From: Heterodera schachtii
Taxonomy: Eukaryota; Nematoda; Chromadorea; Rhabditida; Heteroderidae
Length of the DNA: 64,000 bases
Reading direction: 5' to 3'
Assembly (NCBI GenBank): GCA_023374025.1
Contig: SIJG01000081.1
Coordinates: 300,031-364,030, forward strand
The translations under genes were made by a program, and so were the position numbers. The notes under the pieces are model-generated. The model was given only the letters and a program-made list of their open reading frames with translations, searched no databases and had not been told where the DNA came from. The stretch's first letter is position 1. Every line of letters begins with the position of its first letter. Positions 13,966 to 25,744 of the stretch are shown piece by piece.

Positions 13966-15811
13966 ACAGTTCGCACCAACCTAAAGTGAGGAAGGAGAGT
14001 CTCCAGTCAACACCAACTAAACGACGTCATCAACACATTTAATCTTTAATTATTTCTAATTGCATCCATCGCTTAATTAACACATCCAATCCCTTAATGT
14101 TGCCCCCTTCTGATCGTTCACTGTTTTGGTGCTTTCCATCGATCCCTTCTTCTGTGGTCTTTGTCATCGATTGATTGTTTTTTGTGCTTAATTTTCATTT
14201 TGCCACTAAATCCGTCTACTTCATCCTCTCCCATTTCCAAATTTGCATTTCCTTTTTCGCTCACTTGCTCTTTTTGTTTTCTATGCGTTGTAACCCACCA
14301 GTTTTATGTTCTTATAAAATTTTCATCTCAATTAATTAAGCGTCCTTTCAAAAACACAAATTGTTTTTTATTCGTCTTTTTCGATCAGAGTCTGAATAAT
14401 GGTGCCTTTTTGGACAAGGACTGTATATGAAGAGCATTTAGCCTTTGGCCAGAATCTAGTAAATAATGGCTTGGCTTTCTTCCCATTATTTCTCCGATAT
14501 GGCAAATCCCCCTCTTCCTTTCCCCTCTAATAAATTGAGAAAATGAGAGTGAAAAGGACGGATGATGGAATGGGAGGGAGGGAGGAACACTGGCCAGACT
14601 GGCAGAACAGAATTTGGACAAAAGAAAGCATTTGGCATACAAAACAAACTTTCCTATTCTCATTTCATAATGGGTAAGTGAATGATGAATATTAAATTGT
14701 GCGATGACTTAAAACTAAAACCAATTCCATTGCCCCGGGGGTCCTCGAAAATGTTTTTTTCTTGCGGCCATTCCTTTGGTTCGTTCGTTCAATAATGTCA
14801 TTAAGCCCCACATGCTGTGAACATTGTAATGTTTTGATTCGGAGATTTTTATTGTCACGCGATTTTTCCGGCAATTAAAATGAAATTCGGCGGAGAGTTT
14901 GAAGGATTGGGCGAATTGTCGTAATTCTGTGAGATTTTGCTCAATCAAAAGCACAGTTTTCGTTTGTTTGTGAATTTCTCTCTGCTGTCATCGCAACACT
15001 TTGTCCAATTTTTGTTTGTTGCTTAAGGCAGAAATCGAATTTGTTTAAACCCCTGGGGCATTTCTCCGCCAAAAAAGGGTGTCGCAAATTGAGTACGTTC
15101 GTTTTGCATCGTTTTACCGGCAATTGGCACTTTGCCATGCTTTTCCTCCGCTGCCTTTGTCGTCACTCCGTTCCATTTCTGTCCTCCGCTTTCGGCACGT
15201 GCTCATTTTGGTCAAATGTTTCAACGGATGCCTTCGCACTTTCCCCCCCCCCCCATAACAATTGCCGTGATCATTTGGTGTGATAATGTGCCGCGATTGC
15301 TTCACTTAAAGTGTCGGATTTCCCTCCTCCGCTTAAAGAGTTCTTCTCGCCCCCGCCCGGAAAAGGGGGGCCATCCCAGCGGAAAAGGGAAAAGCGCGGG
15401 AAGGAGGCGAAATTTAAGTGCCAAAAAGAGCGGCGGCACCCATCAAAATAATTATGCGACAATAATCGCCGAAAGTGCCAATGTCGCGGCTGTGTTGGTT
15501 GGTGTCCAATCCAACTGCTCTTATGTTTTCCAGTCATATGAATCCATTCTTTCCCCCCCCCCCTTCAATATTTGCTCATTTTCTTAGACCATCAAATTTG
15601 GTTGGTTTGATGCCTTCCTCAATTTTGGCCTCATTTGGTGAAACGGCCGACCAACGGAAGAAAAAAGTGTTGTCCCCGAAAGGGATGAATGAATCGGCAT
15701 CATCCCCAAATCCCCAAGGCATTTCATTCGCTGAATGAATGCCCTTTCTTTGGCATTTTCCTTTTCCCAATTTGCCTTTCCCCCTTCGGTAGATAAAGTT
15801 CAAACAATCAA
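13966..15811. other. Intergenic, no supported gene
   Basis: About 1.8 kb with several open frames but no recognisable domain or convincing splice-bounded exon. It contains poly-C tracts (near 15241 and 15547). Confidence 0.5.
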
Positions 15812-17947
15812 ATGAATCCCTCAAAACTGTTTGCTGTACATTTCGCCGGTGTTCTCCTTCCCCTCTTCGCTTTGGCATTTCTTCTCAACGCCGGCGGTGC
15901 TTTTGCCTATTACGCGCAACACTTTTATTTGCCGAGCAGCGAATTCGCCGACACTTTTGGAAAAAGGTCACTTTTGAGTGTAATTCAAATTGATCGGTCA
16001 TTTTCTCAGAATCGGTGCGCAATCATTGCCAATGGATGCCAATGAATGGGCGGCACAGCCAAAAATGGCAATGGAAAGAGAGGAAGAAGAAGGGACGGAG
16101 GAGGGACAGCAGCAGGGGGGAGCAGAAGTGATGGCGGAGAGTGGGGAGGGAAAAGCGAAGGGCGCGCCGATGGCGAGGGGGAAATCCAACGAAAGTACGG
16201 ACCGATCAGAGGGAAAGGGAGCGGGGGAGGGGAGGGGAGGGGGGAGGGAAGATGGGTCTGATCAGCTACTGCACTGATCAGAGAGGGAAAGGGAGCGGGG
16301 AGGGGAGGGGGAAGGATGGGTCTGATCAGCGACTGCACTGATCAGAGAGGGAAGGGAGCGGGGGAGGGGAGGGGGAAGGATGGGTCTGATCAGAGAGGAA
16401 AGGAGCGGGTGGAGGGGAAGGGGGAGAGGATGGGTCTGATCAGAGAGGAAGGGAGCGGGGGAGGGGAGGGGGAAGGATGGGTCTGATCAGAGAGGAAGGA
16501 GCGGGGGAGGGGAGGGAAGGATGGGTCTGATCAGAAGGGAAAGGGACGTGGGAGTGGCAGGGAGGATGGGTCTGATCAGAGAGGAAAGGGAGCGGGGGAG
16601 GGGAGGGGGAAGGATGGGTCTGATCAGAGAGGGAAAGGGAGCGGGGGAGGGGGGGAAGGATGGTCTGATCAGAGAGGGAAAGGGAGCGGGGGAGGGGCGG
16701 GGGCAGGATGGGCCTGATCAGAGAGGGAAAGGCAGGGGGGAGGGGAGGGGGAGGATGGGTCTGATCAGAGAGGGAAGGGAGGGGGACAGGGGAGGGGAAG
16801 GATGGTTGATCAGAGAGGGAAAGGAGCGGGGAGGGAGGGGGAAGGATGGGTCTGATCAGAGAGGAAAGGGATGGGGAGGGAGGGGGGGGGAAGGATGGGT
16901 CTGATCAGAGAGGGAAAGGGAGGGGGAGGGGAGGGGAAGGAGGGTCTGATCAGCTACTACTGATCAGAGAGGGAATGGGAAAGGGAGGGGGGAGGGGACG
17001 GGAGGGGAGGGTGGGGGAAGGAGGGTCTGATCAGCGACTGCATGATCAGAGAGGGAAAGGGAGCGGGGGAGGGGAGGGGGAAGGATGGGCTGATCAGAGA
17101 GGGAAAGGGAGCGGGAGGGGAGGGGGAAGGATGGGTCTGATCAGAGAGGGAAAGGGAGCGGGGGGGGGGGGGAAGGATGGGTCTGATCAGAGAGGGAAAG
17201 GAGGGCGGGGGAGGGGAGGGAAGGATGGGGTCAGAGAGGGAAAGGGAGCGGGGAGGGGAGGGGGAAGGATGGGTCTGATCAGAGGGAAAGGGAGCGGGGG
17301 AGGGGAGGGGAAGGATGGGTCTGATCAGAGAGGGAAAGGGAGCGGGGGAGGGGAGGGGGAAGGATGGGTCTGATCGCGGGAAAGGGAGGGGGGAGGGAGG
17401 GGGTGAGGGTGGGCCGGATCAGAAGGGAAAGGGAGTGGGGGAGGGGGGGAGGGGAAGGATGGGTCTGATCAGCTACTGCATGATCAGAGAGGGAATGGGA
17501 AGGGAGGGGAGGGGACGGGAGGGGAGGGTGGGGAAGGATGGTGATCAGCGACTGCACTGATCAGAGAGGAAGGGAGTGGGGGAGGGGAGGGGAAGGATGG
17601 GTATCAGAGAGGGAAAGGAGCGGGGGAGGGGAGGGGAAGGAGGGTTGATCAGAGAGGGAAAGGGAGGGGGGAGGGGAGGGGAAGTGGGTCTGAGAGAGGA
17701 AAGGTGGGGGAGGGGAGGGGAGGGGAAGGATGGGTCTGATCAGCAGCCCACTGATCGGAGAGGAAAGGGCAATTTCGACATTTCCCCGGTCAATTCCTCC
17801 CCCTTCTAGGCACCGGTGATTCCCCGCCGCACACTTCGCCATTTATTCGACGACTTTGGAAGTGGCCAAATGGGGCGACAATACAAACGAATGAAGCCGT
17901 GCTTTTACTCTCCAATCCAATGTCTGATGAAGCGATCTTCTGCTTAA
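15812..17947 (+). CDS. Putative secreted neuropeptide precursor, allatostatin-C (PISCF)-like
   Basis: A small precursor in about three exons. The ATG at 15812 gives a hydrophobic N-terminus (LFAVHFAGVLLPLFALAFLL) typical of a signal peptide. The first exon ends near 15964 (TFGK-R) at a GTCACT donor and resumes after TTTCTCAG at 16010. The last exon begins after CTTCTAG near 17809 and encodes RHLFDDFGSGQMGRQ, then YKR, then MKPCFYSPIQCLM, then KR-SSA and stop at 17945-17947. The candidate peptide lies between two Lys-Arg cleavage sites and has two cysteines six residues apart around an aromatic-x-P-I core, the architecture of allatostatin-C peptides (C-Y-F-N-P-I-S-C). The intron donor before the last exon is uncertain, because the minisatellite at 16200-17765 fills that intron. 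Receptor and function are inference only. Confidence 0.65.
16200..17765. repeat. G-rich minisatellite, about 45-50 bp unit
   Basis: About 30 imperfect tandem copies of a unit built from GATGGGTCTGATCAGAGAGG followed by GAAAGGGAGCGGGGGAGGGG and AGGGGGAAG. A subset of copies carries a second TGATCA block (TGATCAGCGACTGCACTGAT), forming a short palindrome. Unit length varies through small G-tract indels. Strong strand asymmetry: almost no C in the upper strand outside TCTGATCA. Open frames through it result from repetition without stops and are not taken as genes. Confidence 0.93.
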
Positions 17948-18781
17948 CCCGACCGAACAATGCCAAACAAAGGGACCATTCTCAAAATACCCAATTTCTA
18001 TGCCAAAGAAGAACAATTTGCCATTTTGCACGAATATGATCATCTCTTTACTAATCATAATTATGCATAAAGTGTCCAATAAATAGAGCATACAAATATT
18101 GACCAAAGTGTACGAACATATTAATTGTTTGTGTCAGAGGAATGAATGTGTGCAATAATTAGGGGTAATTAGGGGGGGGGAGGGAGCAAAGATTGGGCGG
18201 GGGGGGGGGGGGAATTTGTGGTCAAAACACGGCGAATGGACGTGTAAAGCAATGCTATGATGTCGTTGTCTTGCCAATGGACGAAGAATCTGCTGAAGGA
18301 TGGCACTTTGCTGCTGGACGATGAGTGTTCCTTCCGACACTCGTCCTGCCCAAACTTCTTTAATTACTCATCGGTTCGTCAACGGCGGTTGGACTGAAAG
18401 AACGAGATTATACGGAAAATGCTAAAATGAAATTGCTTTTTTATATAAAAATTTAAATTATTTCCTCCAAATAAAGTTGCTCAATTAGTGAATGTGAACG
18501 GACCATGGGAAGTTTATTTTTGGCGCAAAAAATGTGGCGCCATAAATAAATTAAAATGGGCGTAATTAAAAGGACGAGAGAATCAAAGGAACGCCGAAAG
18601 AAATGGAAAAATGTTCGTTGTAAAACCAAAAATGCAGCTGAAATCGAATGACCAAAAAATTCGTTGGATGGGCGAAAAAGTCCCCAAATGGACTAACCAT
18701 TTTAACTACAAATTTCGACCATAAAGGAAGGAAAATAAGCAAATAATTGACCAAAAGGATGGACAAGTGTGTCCTTCTTCC

Positions 18782-20204
18782 TCACTTCTGCTGTTGGTGG
18801 TGGACAACACTTCCGTTGGTTTTGGCACTTTCGTCGTTAATTGAGCATTTGGCCGTGCCATTCGCGTGGACGACACTTTCAGTCGCAGTCTTCCCGCCGT
18901 TCGCCTTCGTTTTGTTTGCGTAGCGATTTCCCCGTCGAAGGTACGTTTGGTAGAAGAAGTTGCAGAACAGCAAAAAGTACGACCCGTAGAGGACAAAAGA
19001 AGCGTACAAATTAGTCCAAGTGCACTGACAGCTTTCCATGCCGCCCAATTTGAGACTGAAAAGGCAAAAGGTGAAAAGTAAAAAAAGACGGAATGCCAAT
19101 CAAAACAAAGCGAAGAAAACGCACTAAAGGGTGATGAAGGCGAGAGAGACGCCGACCACCATTTGGGCAATTTGCATGACGGTGATCATCATGGCGAACC
19201 ATTTGGGCAGTCGGAGTTTCATGGCACGCAAAGCGTAGTAGGAATACCTGAACGGATGGTAATGGTGAAATAGCCAAATTGTTTTAGGGGATAATCTTAT
19301 TTATTTATTTATTATGTGTCCCATTCCATTCCATTTTCCCCCAACTCACATAAATGCGTGAACGGTGTAATTCATCGTAACTAAAGGACAATTTGATGTC
19401 ATTAAGTGCAAATTATGTTGACAATGACTCACTGAACCAACGTCCGCTCGCCGTGTGGTCTTTGTAAAGCATCCAAGTGTAAATCAGCACCTAAAAGGGG
19501 GAGGGGGGGGGGAGGGAGTTCAAATGATAACGAAACGACCACCAACCGTAATGTGATGGTACCAATGCAAAAAGATCAACGGCCGTTTGCGCAACACAAT
19601 GAAAAGGGTGTCGACGAGTTCGAAAACCTGAAAGAAAACTTCCAATAAAACGGAAAACAAAAACTCTTCAAAATTCGGTGACCTTTGACAATGCGAATTT
19701 CTCTGTCCAAAATCCGGTGACCCCTTGGGCATACGAAGCGGTGCAAATTGAGTAGATGAAAGAGTTGGAGTTGAGTGACCTAAGAGGGGGTCAAACTGAA
19801 CTCGTTGCCCTTCACTTTGTTGATGTAACCAACCAAAACAGTTCGGGAATCATTCGAACAGCGCCCATTATGGAAAAGGTGGCCAAGCCCAAATTCCACC
19901 AGAACAGCGCCTGGTCAAGTGCAAAAGGCTTTTGTGAGCTCATCAACTGAAAAGGGGACATTAATTAGTCTTTTCGATTGGCGAAAAGTAATTTAAAAAG
20001 GCGAAAGAATATTTAAATTAAAATTTGGCCGACCTTTTGGCCACCAAAAATAGCGACGACATAAAGCGCGGAAAAGGCAAAAGAGCTCAGCCAATTCTCC
20101 TGCATCCAAAGCGTCGAATCGGTCAGATTGAACGCCCGCTCGGCGGGGAGGACGAGCGTATGATTCTCGAAGCCGTAACGGGGCCAATACTCGAACTTTG
20201 CCAT
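18782..20204 (-). CDS. ELO family very-long-chain fatty acid elongase
   Basis: Condensing enzyme of microsomal fatty-acid elongation (malonyl-CoA plus acyl-CoA). It starts at ATG 20204-20202 ([20 protein letters not shown]) and stops at 18784-18782, in about six exons. Diagnostic motifs are [20 protein letters not shown] followed by the histidine box LHWYHHIT (about 19540-19570), [17 protein letters not shown] near 19350/19240, and several hydrophobic spans for a multipass ER protein. The C-terminal tail is hydrophilic, rich in Lys and Asn, and ends VVHHQQQK without a clear KKxx retrieval signal. It resembles the ELO-1/ELO-2/ELOVL6 group that acts on saturated C16 and related chains, but the specificity is not certain. 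A PolyG run lies in one intron near 19500. Confidence 0.9.
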
Positions 20205-21516
20205 TTTTAGTGCTCCAGGGATGAATTAGTGGGCAATTAATAAAATTGGGGAATAAATGGAAGGCGAAAGTTAACAGAAATGGAAGTGGGGAGGAATAAA
20301 TAGGCAATGGACCTCGCTGAAGAAGGTCACTCATTACACAACAAATTGCATTTGAGAAATTTTTGTTGTAAGAATTTGTCGAACGATTGTCTAATTTTGG
20401 CTTTGGAATGTAAAATTTGTTCGCGTCACAGAGCAAAGGCAAAAATGCTCAAAAAATGAATGAACGATCATTGTAAATCTTAAGAATGAAAAAATACAAT
20501 GCGAAAGGTTGCCGATGGAAAGGGGCGAAGGCAAAAAGAAAGGGGGGGGGAAAGGTAAAGGGAAGGGACCGGTCGAAGGGGGCGAACGGCGGCGGTTTAT
20601 CACAAAACAAATTATGCAGCAGAGAAAACGAATGCGAACGGCGCATGAATGAATGGCGTGAGTTTTTTGGGCGGCGGTGGCCAACTTTTTTGGTGAAGGA
20701 ATCCGCCGAATTCGAAAATGTTTCAAATGAAAACAAATTAAAACTAAGAGACAAACGAAATCTGAACCAAAAACCAAAGGGAATTGATTAAATAAAGTGT
20801 TATCAAAATATTTGTGTTAAAATGTGAACAATTTCAGAGAACGGCGGACGAAGGGAATGTGAAACGAAGCGAAACAATCACCTGAAAGGGCGGAGGGATG
20901 AGAGAACACAGCGAAAGTCACTCCCCCCCCCCCCCCCCCCCCCTTTATTCTTCGGTAGAATTGGCTTTGCCAAATTGAAATCGTAAATAAAAGAAAGTTT
21001 AAATTAGAGGGGGTTCAGAGAGGATGGGCCAAAGGTTTGCTAATTTTCAAGACCAAAGTGCCGGTATTGAAGTCGAAATGAAAGATTAACATCCATTTTG
21101 GGACATATTTGCTCGAATATGCTTTTCCCTTCCCTTCCCACCCATTTGTTTTTTGCTTCAAATGCATTCAATTGATTGTTGTAAAGTGATGGGTCAACCT
21201 CCAAAGACCAAAAGTCAATAGGCGTAACACACCCTTCGCTAAAAGGAAATGTTTTAATGCATAATTAAATGATTGAAAAAGATTTCAATCCAAAACGACA
21301 CATTAAGTACTAATTTCTAAAAAATGATGTTCTTATTTTTGGTTCCAATAATACAAAACTAAAAAGGGCACATTATTTCCTTCATTTGTAATTGTAACTT
21401 ACCAATTATTTTGGTAAAATAGCAAAATCTTTGTGGAAATAAATTTTATGAGGGAAAACATATGCAATAAAAACAAAAAAGAATTTTTGAGATCGGATGG
21501 CGAGGTTCACGCTTCA
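20205..21516. other. Intergenic, no supported gene
   Basis: Contains a 20-base poly-C tract at about 20924-20943. It presumably includes the elongase promoter. No convincing exon seen. Confidence 0.5.
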
Positions 21517-21660
21517 ATTATCAGACCAATCATTTAAACTCCATCGTTTGGTAATGACGCATAATTTCTTGTAAGCAGCAAAACGAGGATCATTCGGTTT
21601 TAGGCGACCAAACAATTGTTGAAACTTTCGCATGTACCAGCCATAATTCAAAGCAATCAT
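21517..21660 (-). CDS. Possible terminal exon or separate 47-codon ORF
   Basis: The minus strand reads MIALNYGWYMRKFQQLF, then a basic segment ending ITKRWSLNDWSDN and a stop near 21517. It is directly preceded by TTTTTTAAG, a good acceptor, so it could be an alternative last exon of the ASPM-like gene just upstream. No family recognised for this piece on its own. Confidence 0.3.
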
Positions 21661-21746
21661 CTTAAAAAACAAATAAATATAGAGGTGCTTCGATAAGTGA
21701 TTTTTATTTTAAAAATTCGTTTAGGATTTATGTTTTATTTTTTAGT

Positions 21747-22942
21747 TTAATTACGCCGTTTCTTTGCCTTTTCTTTGAAGCCAATGAACGGAGCTAGAAG
21801 ATTAAGAGCAGTGACAAGCAGCGAAACAACTTCATTGTCCTTGTAATTGTGATGGATCAGCTGAACCGAAAGAGAAATAAGACCATCCAAATTCTCCTGA
21901 GCAAATGCATTCACGAAGGGTTTGTACTGAAAAATGAGGAAAAAAACAATGAATGAATGAAAAATGAGGAAAATAAAACACCGAAAGAGTTTTGACGATC
22001 AGCTCACAAAGGGGCCTGATCACGAAGAGATGGGCTTCGCTTCTGTTGAGATCCTTCAGACATTCAATGATCGCCCCAAAAATATTTCGCGATAGCATAC
22101 ATTCGATGCAAACATGCGACCGATTGGCCAAACGATCTGTGCAATATTCGAAAATAAATAAATTATTATTTTGTTTGTTTTTTCACCCACTCAATCGGAT
22201 GGCCATTGCTTTGCGTTCTGTAAGCACTGAGGACAGCAGACCATTGATGTAACATTCGACACGTCGATTTAAGGGCACTTGTCGTTCATCTTTTGGGTTA
22301 GCCTCGGAACACGGCGCCTCACGAATTTCCTATATGCAAATTAAGCCATTTTTAAAATAATTTCCAATTGCATTTTTTTCTGTTATACCTCGACACAACG
22401 GGCCAATCTCTCCTTATGTTCCTTTTTCATGTGAGCGCGATAGAACGCACCGCGCCACCAGGCCTAAAAGCATTTATTAAAACAAATATTAAACTGTTAC
22501 TTTTAATACCTGCAATTTTATCACAGCCTTTTCCTCCTTACTCGCAGCTGTTTTCTCATCACTTACAGAAGATTCTTGCAAGTTTTCTTTGATTTCTTCG
22601 ACTTGCAAAGTTTCTTTGGTCCGTTCCGTCTCTTTTCGATGCGCACAAATCCTTCTCCACCAATTCTGAATTTTAATGGCTGCTTCGGTTTCCAATTGCT
22701 TTCTGTCGTTGTTTGCCCTTTCAACCAGTTTTCTGACATATTTCTGCTTAATAAAAGGTAATTTGGTCAATTAATTGTGTAATTAATACCTGCTCAAATA
22801 ATCCCTTCAGCTTAAGCCAATGATTTGCAGTTTTAATTTGAGTGTTGTTGATTTCGAGGAGTTTTTGCATTGAAAGTGTTATGAATGAAGAAGTACCCAT
22901 GGAGCTCTCGCCATTATTCTGAGCTGTCCCCATAAAATGCAT
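21747..22942 (-). CDS. IQ-motif protein resembling the C-terminal part of ASPM
   Basis: Starts at ATG 22942-22940 (MHFMGTAQNNGESSMG), has about five exons and stops at 21749-21747. The second exon has a calmodulin-binding IQ motif, AAIKIQNWWRRICAHRK, and a second IQ-like segment spans the next junction (VIKLQ / AWWRGAFYRAHMKK). The C-terminal half (SHVCIECMLSRNIFGAIIEC, then LNRSEAHLFVIRP, then NLLAPFIGFKEKAKKRRN) resembles the helical repeats after the IQ array in abnormal-spindle proteins, which act at spindle poles with calmodulin. It is far shorter than a full ASPM and has no calponin-homology domain. It may be a divergent short paralogue or a 5'-truncated copy; an acceptor-like TTGTTTAG sits just before the ATG. 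Confidence 0.6.
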
Positions 22943-23316
22943 TTTGCTAAACAAATGATTAACTGCTAGCCAATAAGCTTAAATCCAACTCAAAAACATT
23001 TTTCCAGAAATAAAATCAAATTAATAAAAACCGCTTTAGCAAACTTTCGTGTAGAAACTTAATTCTTTTTACTCTTTTTAAAATTTAAACATTCAAAGAA
23101 ACAAAAATGCCGAAAACTGAACCTAACTTTCCTTCTGGGTAATTACATAATTGGATTGTAAGTAAAGGCTGATGTTAAATAAAGGAATGTGAGCAATTAA
23201 ACAGAAATTGAGCACTCAATAATTATTGCTCATATGTAAATGCTTTGGCTAACTTTGTTTTCTTTAATAATTGCCTAATTAAGATGTTCCTAAAATTTAA
23301 CCACCTTTTTGATCAG

Positions 23317-24682
23317 ATGCTTCAATTTATCGCTGTGTTTCACTTTTTGTGAGTTCTTTAAAAATTGTTTTAAATTACGCGCCTTTCTTTCAGTTTTCTT
23401 TGGGTTGTTTTTCCTTTGCTTTCCGTCTTTGTGCCATTTTATTTATTTTTCTACACTAAATTTTGGTGGATTGTCTGTTTGTATTTCATTTGGTTTCTTT
23501 ACGACTTTGACACGCCAAGAAGAGGATCAAGAAATTGGGTGCTTTTTGAATTTAATTTTTTTTAAAACTTTAAAATAATTTTAGTTATGGTACAAAAATT
23601 CGTTTGTATGGAAGCATTTTGCTGACTATTTTCCAATCAAATTGATCAAAACTGCTGACCTTCCACCGAACAACAATTACATTTTAGGGCACTGTTTAAT
23701 TTATATTCACTAAATAATTTTTAATTTATCTTATTTTAAATTGTGTATTTGTACTGGCATTGTTTATTTCAGATGCCATCCTCACGGAGTATTCAGTACC
23801 GCTTCGTTCGTTCATCTTTGCACTTCTGCGACGGGGTTTGGGCAGCTTTTTCCCGGATTGAAATCGAACATTCTGACATTGAATGGCCAATTTTGGTTTC
23901 CATTTCGTCGCGAAATTGGCATCGGATTGGGCATGTTTACCGAGACAAACGCGGCAAAAGGACAATCAAATTGTCCAAAGTTTACCCAATTTAAGGTGGG
24001 GTCGAAAGTTCTTCGCACAGTCTCAAATTCTTGCTGAATAACCCCGGCCGAGGCCGTCTCATTGGCATTGTCATCGGCGGTGCTGAGGAAGTGCTGGACG
24101 CACACCCGGGCAAACACCACCTGAACATAATGGGACGACGCGGATTCTGCCGATTCGCGTTGAAAACGGGGCAAGTGGAAAAAATGCGCAAAATATGCAC
24201 AAGATGTGCAATTTTGTAAGTAATATTTTCTGATTTAGCACCCCTCTTGTGCCTTCGTACAGTTTTGGTGAAAATGATTTGTTTGACCAATTACCAAACC
24301 CCCGAGGGTCCCTTCTGAGGACAGTTCAGGCAACGCGTTCTCTTTTTCTGTTTCTGACTTTGCACTTCTTCATTTAGTCCACCATCAAGAGAAAGTGTGG
24401 TTTTTGCGTTCCGATCATCAACGGATGTTGCGGAATCTCCGATCGCTTTGGTCTGTTGCCACGCCGTCGTTCGATCACGACAGTTATCGGTGAATGAAGA
24501 GACAATGTTTACACTAATCGTTTGATTAAGGTGCCCCGATTGAAGTGAAACGCATTGGCAGCCCAACCCCTGCTCACGTCGACCAACTCCATCTTCGCTA
24601 TTGCAATGCATTGAATGAGCTATTCGAAGAGCACAAATCGAAATATGGCGTTCCAAACGACAAACATTTGACTGTCCATTAA
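23317..24682 (+). CDS. Diacylglycerol/monoacylglycerol acyltransferase, DGAT2 family
   Basis: ER enzyme that adds an acyl chain to (di)acylglycerol. I read exons 23317 to about 23357 ([10 protein letters not shown]), about 23395-23565 (membrane segment [20 protein letters not shown], then YDFDTPRRG), about 23611-23688 ([16 protein letters not shown]), 23773-23934 with the active-site motif HPHG, then 24009-24170 with [20 protein letters not shown] and [12 protein letters not shown]. The 24239-24329 exon has [11 protein letters not shown], and the last two have [14 protein letters not shown] and [20 protein letters not shown], ending at TAA 24680-24682. Three introns begin with GC: after 23688 (gcactg), after 24170 (gcaagt) and after 24329 (gcaacg). 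Each choice restores the conserved frame. A truncated copy of the 5' half lies at 52386-52795. Confidence 0.92.
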
Positions 24683-25744
24683 TGAAATGACTTTTACCAT
24701 TTAATTGTTTGTTTATTTTTTGATTTAGGCATTACAATAATTTATAAAAATAAATTGATTTCTTATTTTCTTGTCTTTTCATTTTCCGTTTGTCCAAATT
24801 GCCCCCATTGATCCATGCACTGCCTGCGGTGTGCCGGGTGCCCCGGGAGGGAAAAGCAAATTCCGCGGAATTGCACCGATTCGCCTTCGTCCGTTGCGGT
24901 GTCCCCCGGGGGCGAAGGAAAGCGGTGCCATTGGCATTTTAAACCTAATAAACAGAAAGAATTATAAACAAAGGCGGATTCAACACAAAAATTTGCATTT
25001 TTGGCACATTCAAATTCAATTGGAAAGAAAATTTGCGCGAAATTTGAGTTCAAAAAATTTGGGAAGGAAACCCGTCGGGCCGAGAATCTAATTTGAAGAT
25101 GGATTTTATTTTGTAAAATGTGTGCCTAAAATGCCGTGCCATCGCTTTTCACCTTTGTCTTTGCCCACCATATGCCAATGCCATCGTTTGTCCTTTTCCT
25201 TTTCTTTGCCATTTCGCCGCCCTTTGGGCGTCCGTTAAAAAAACGACGCATTGAGCAAAAATAATGAACAGCAGCAGAAGAAAAGAGAAAAAAGGCGAAG
25301 AGAAACGCATTTGAAATCAGAAAATTAAATTTAATAGTGGCGACGGAAGGGAAAATAATTGTTAATCTATCGGCCCAAAAGTTTAAAAAAGGCCAATCAA
25401 ATGGAAGGGCAAAATGTTTTTTGTTTTTTATTTGATGGATGAGCGAAGTATGGACTTAAAAAACCTGTTAAATCAATTAATAAAATTCAAAAAATTGAGT
25501 TTGCCTGTGGGTACGTTCTTTCCCCCCCCCCCCCCGCCCCCCGACCGTCCCAATAAAAGGTGATTGGAGAAAAGCGAGCGAATCTAAGGGACAGTGCCGT
25601 GGGCACAATTATCAAAGAGGAAATTTCATATTTATACAATCACAAATTGGAATAAAGAAAATAAATGTCATGGCCATCGGCCGGTTAGTCGTCAAATGCG
25701 TTTGTTTCTGTTAATTGCCCTTAATTAGGCGCTTCGTTATGCGT
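24683..25744. other. Intergenic, no supported gene
   Basis: AT-rich, with a C-rich tract at about 25521-25545. One plus-strand frame at 24771-25091 starts with PCTACGVPGAPGG but shows no collagen repeat beyond that and was not accepted. Confidence 0.5.

Noticed and set aside
16200..17765. CRISPR-like array
   Set aside because: Units are contiguous with no unique spacers of constant length, and the genome is eukaryotic.
16046..17842. Long Gly/Arg/Glu-rich open frames on both strands
   Set aside because: They arise from the stop-free G-rich minisatellite. Frame shifts with every unit indel and there is no conserved protein pattern.
24771..25091. Collagen-like start (CGVPGAPGG)
   Set aside because: Only one G-x-y run; the rest lacks collagen repeats and splice support.
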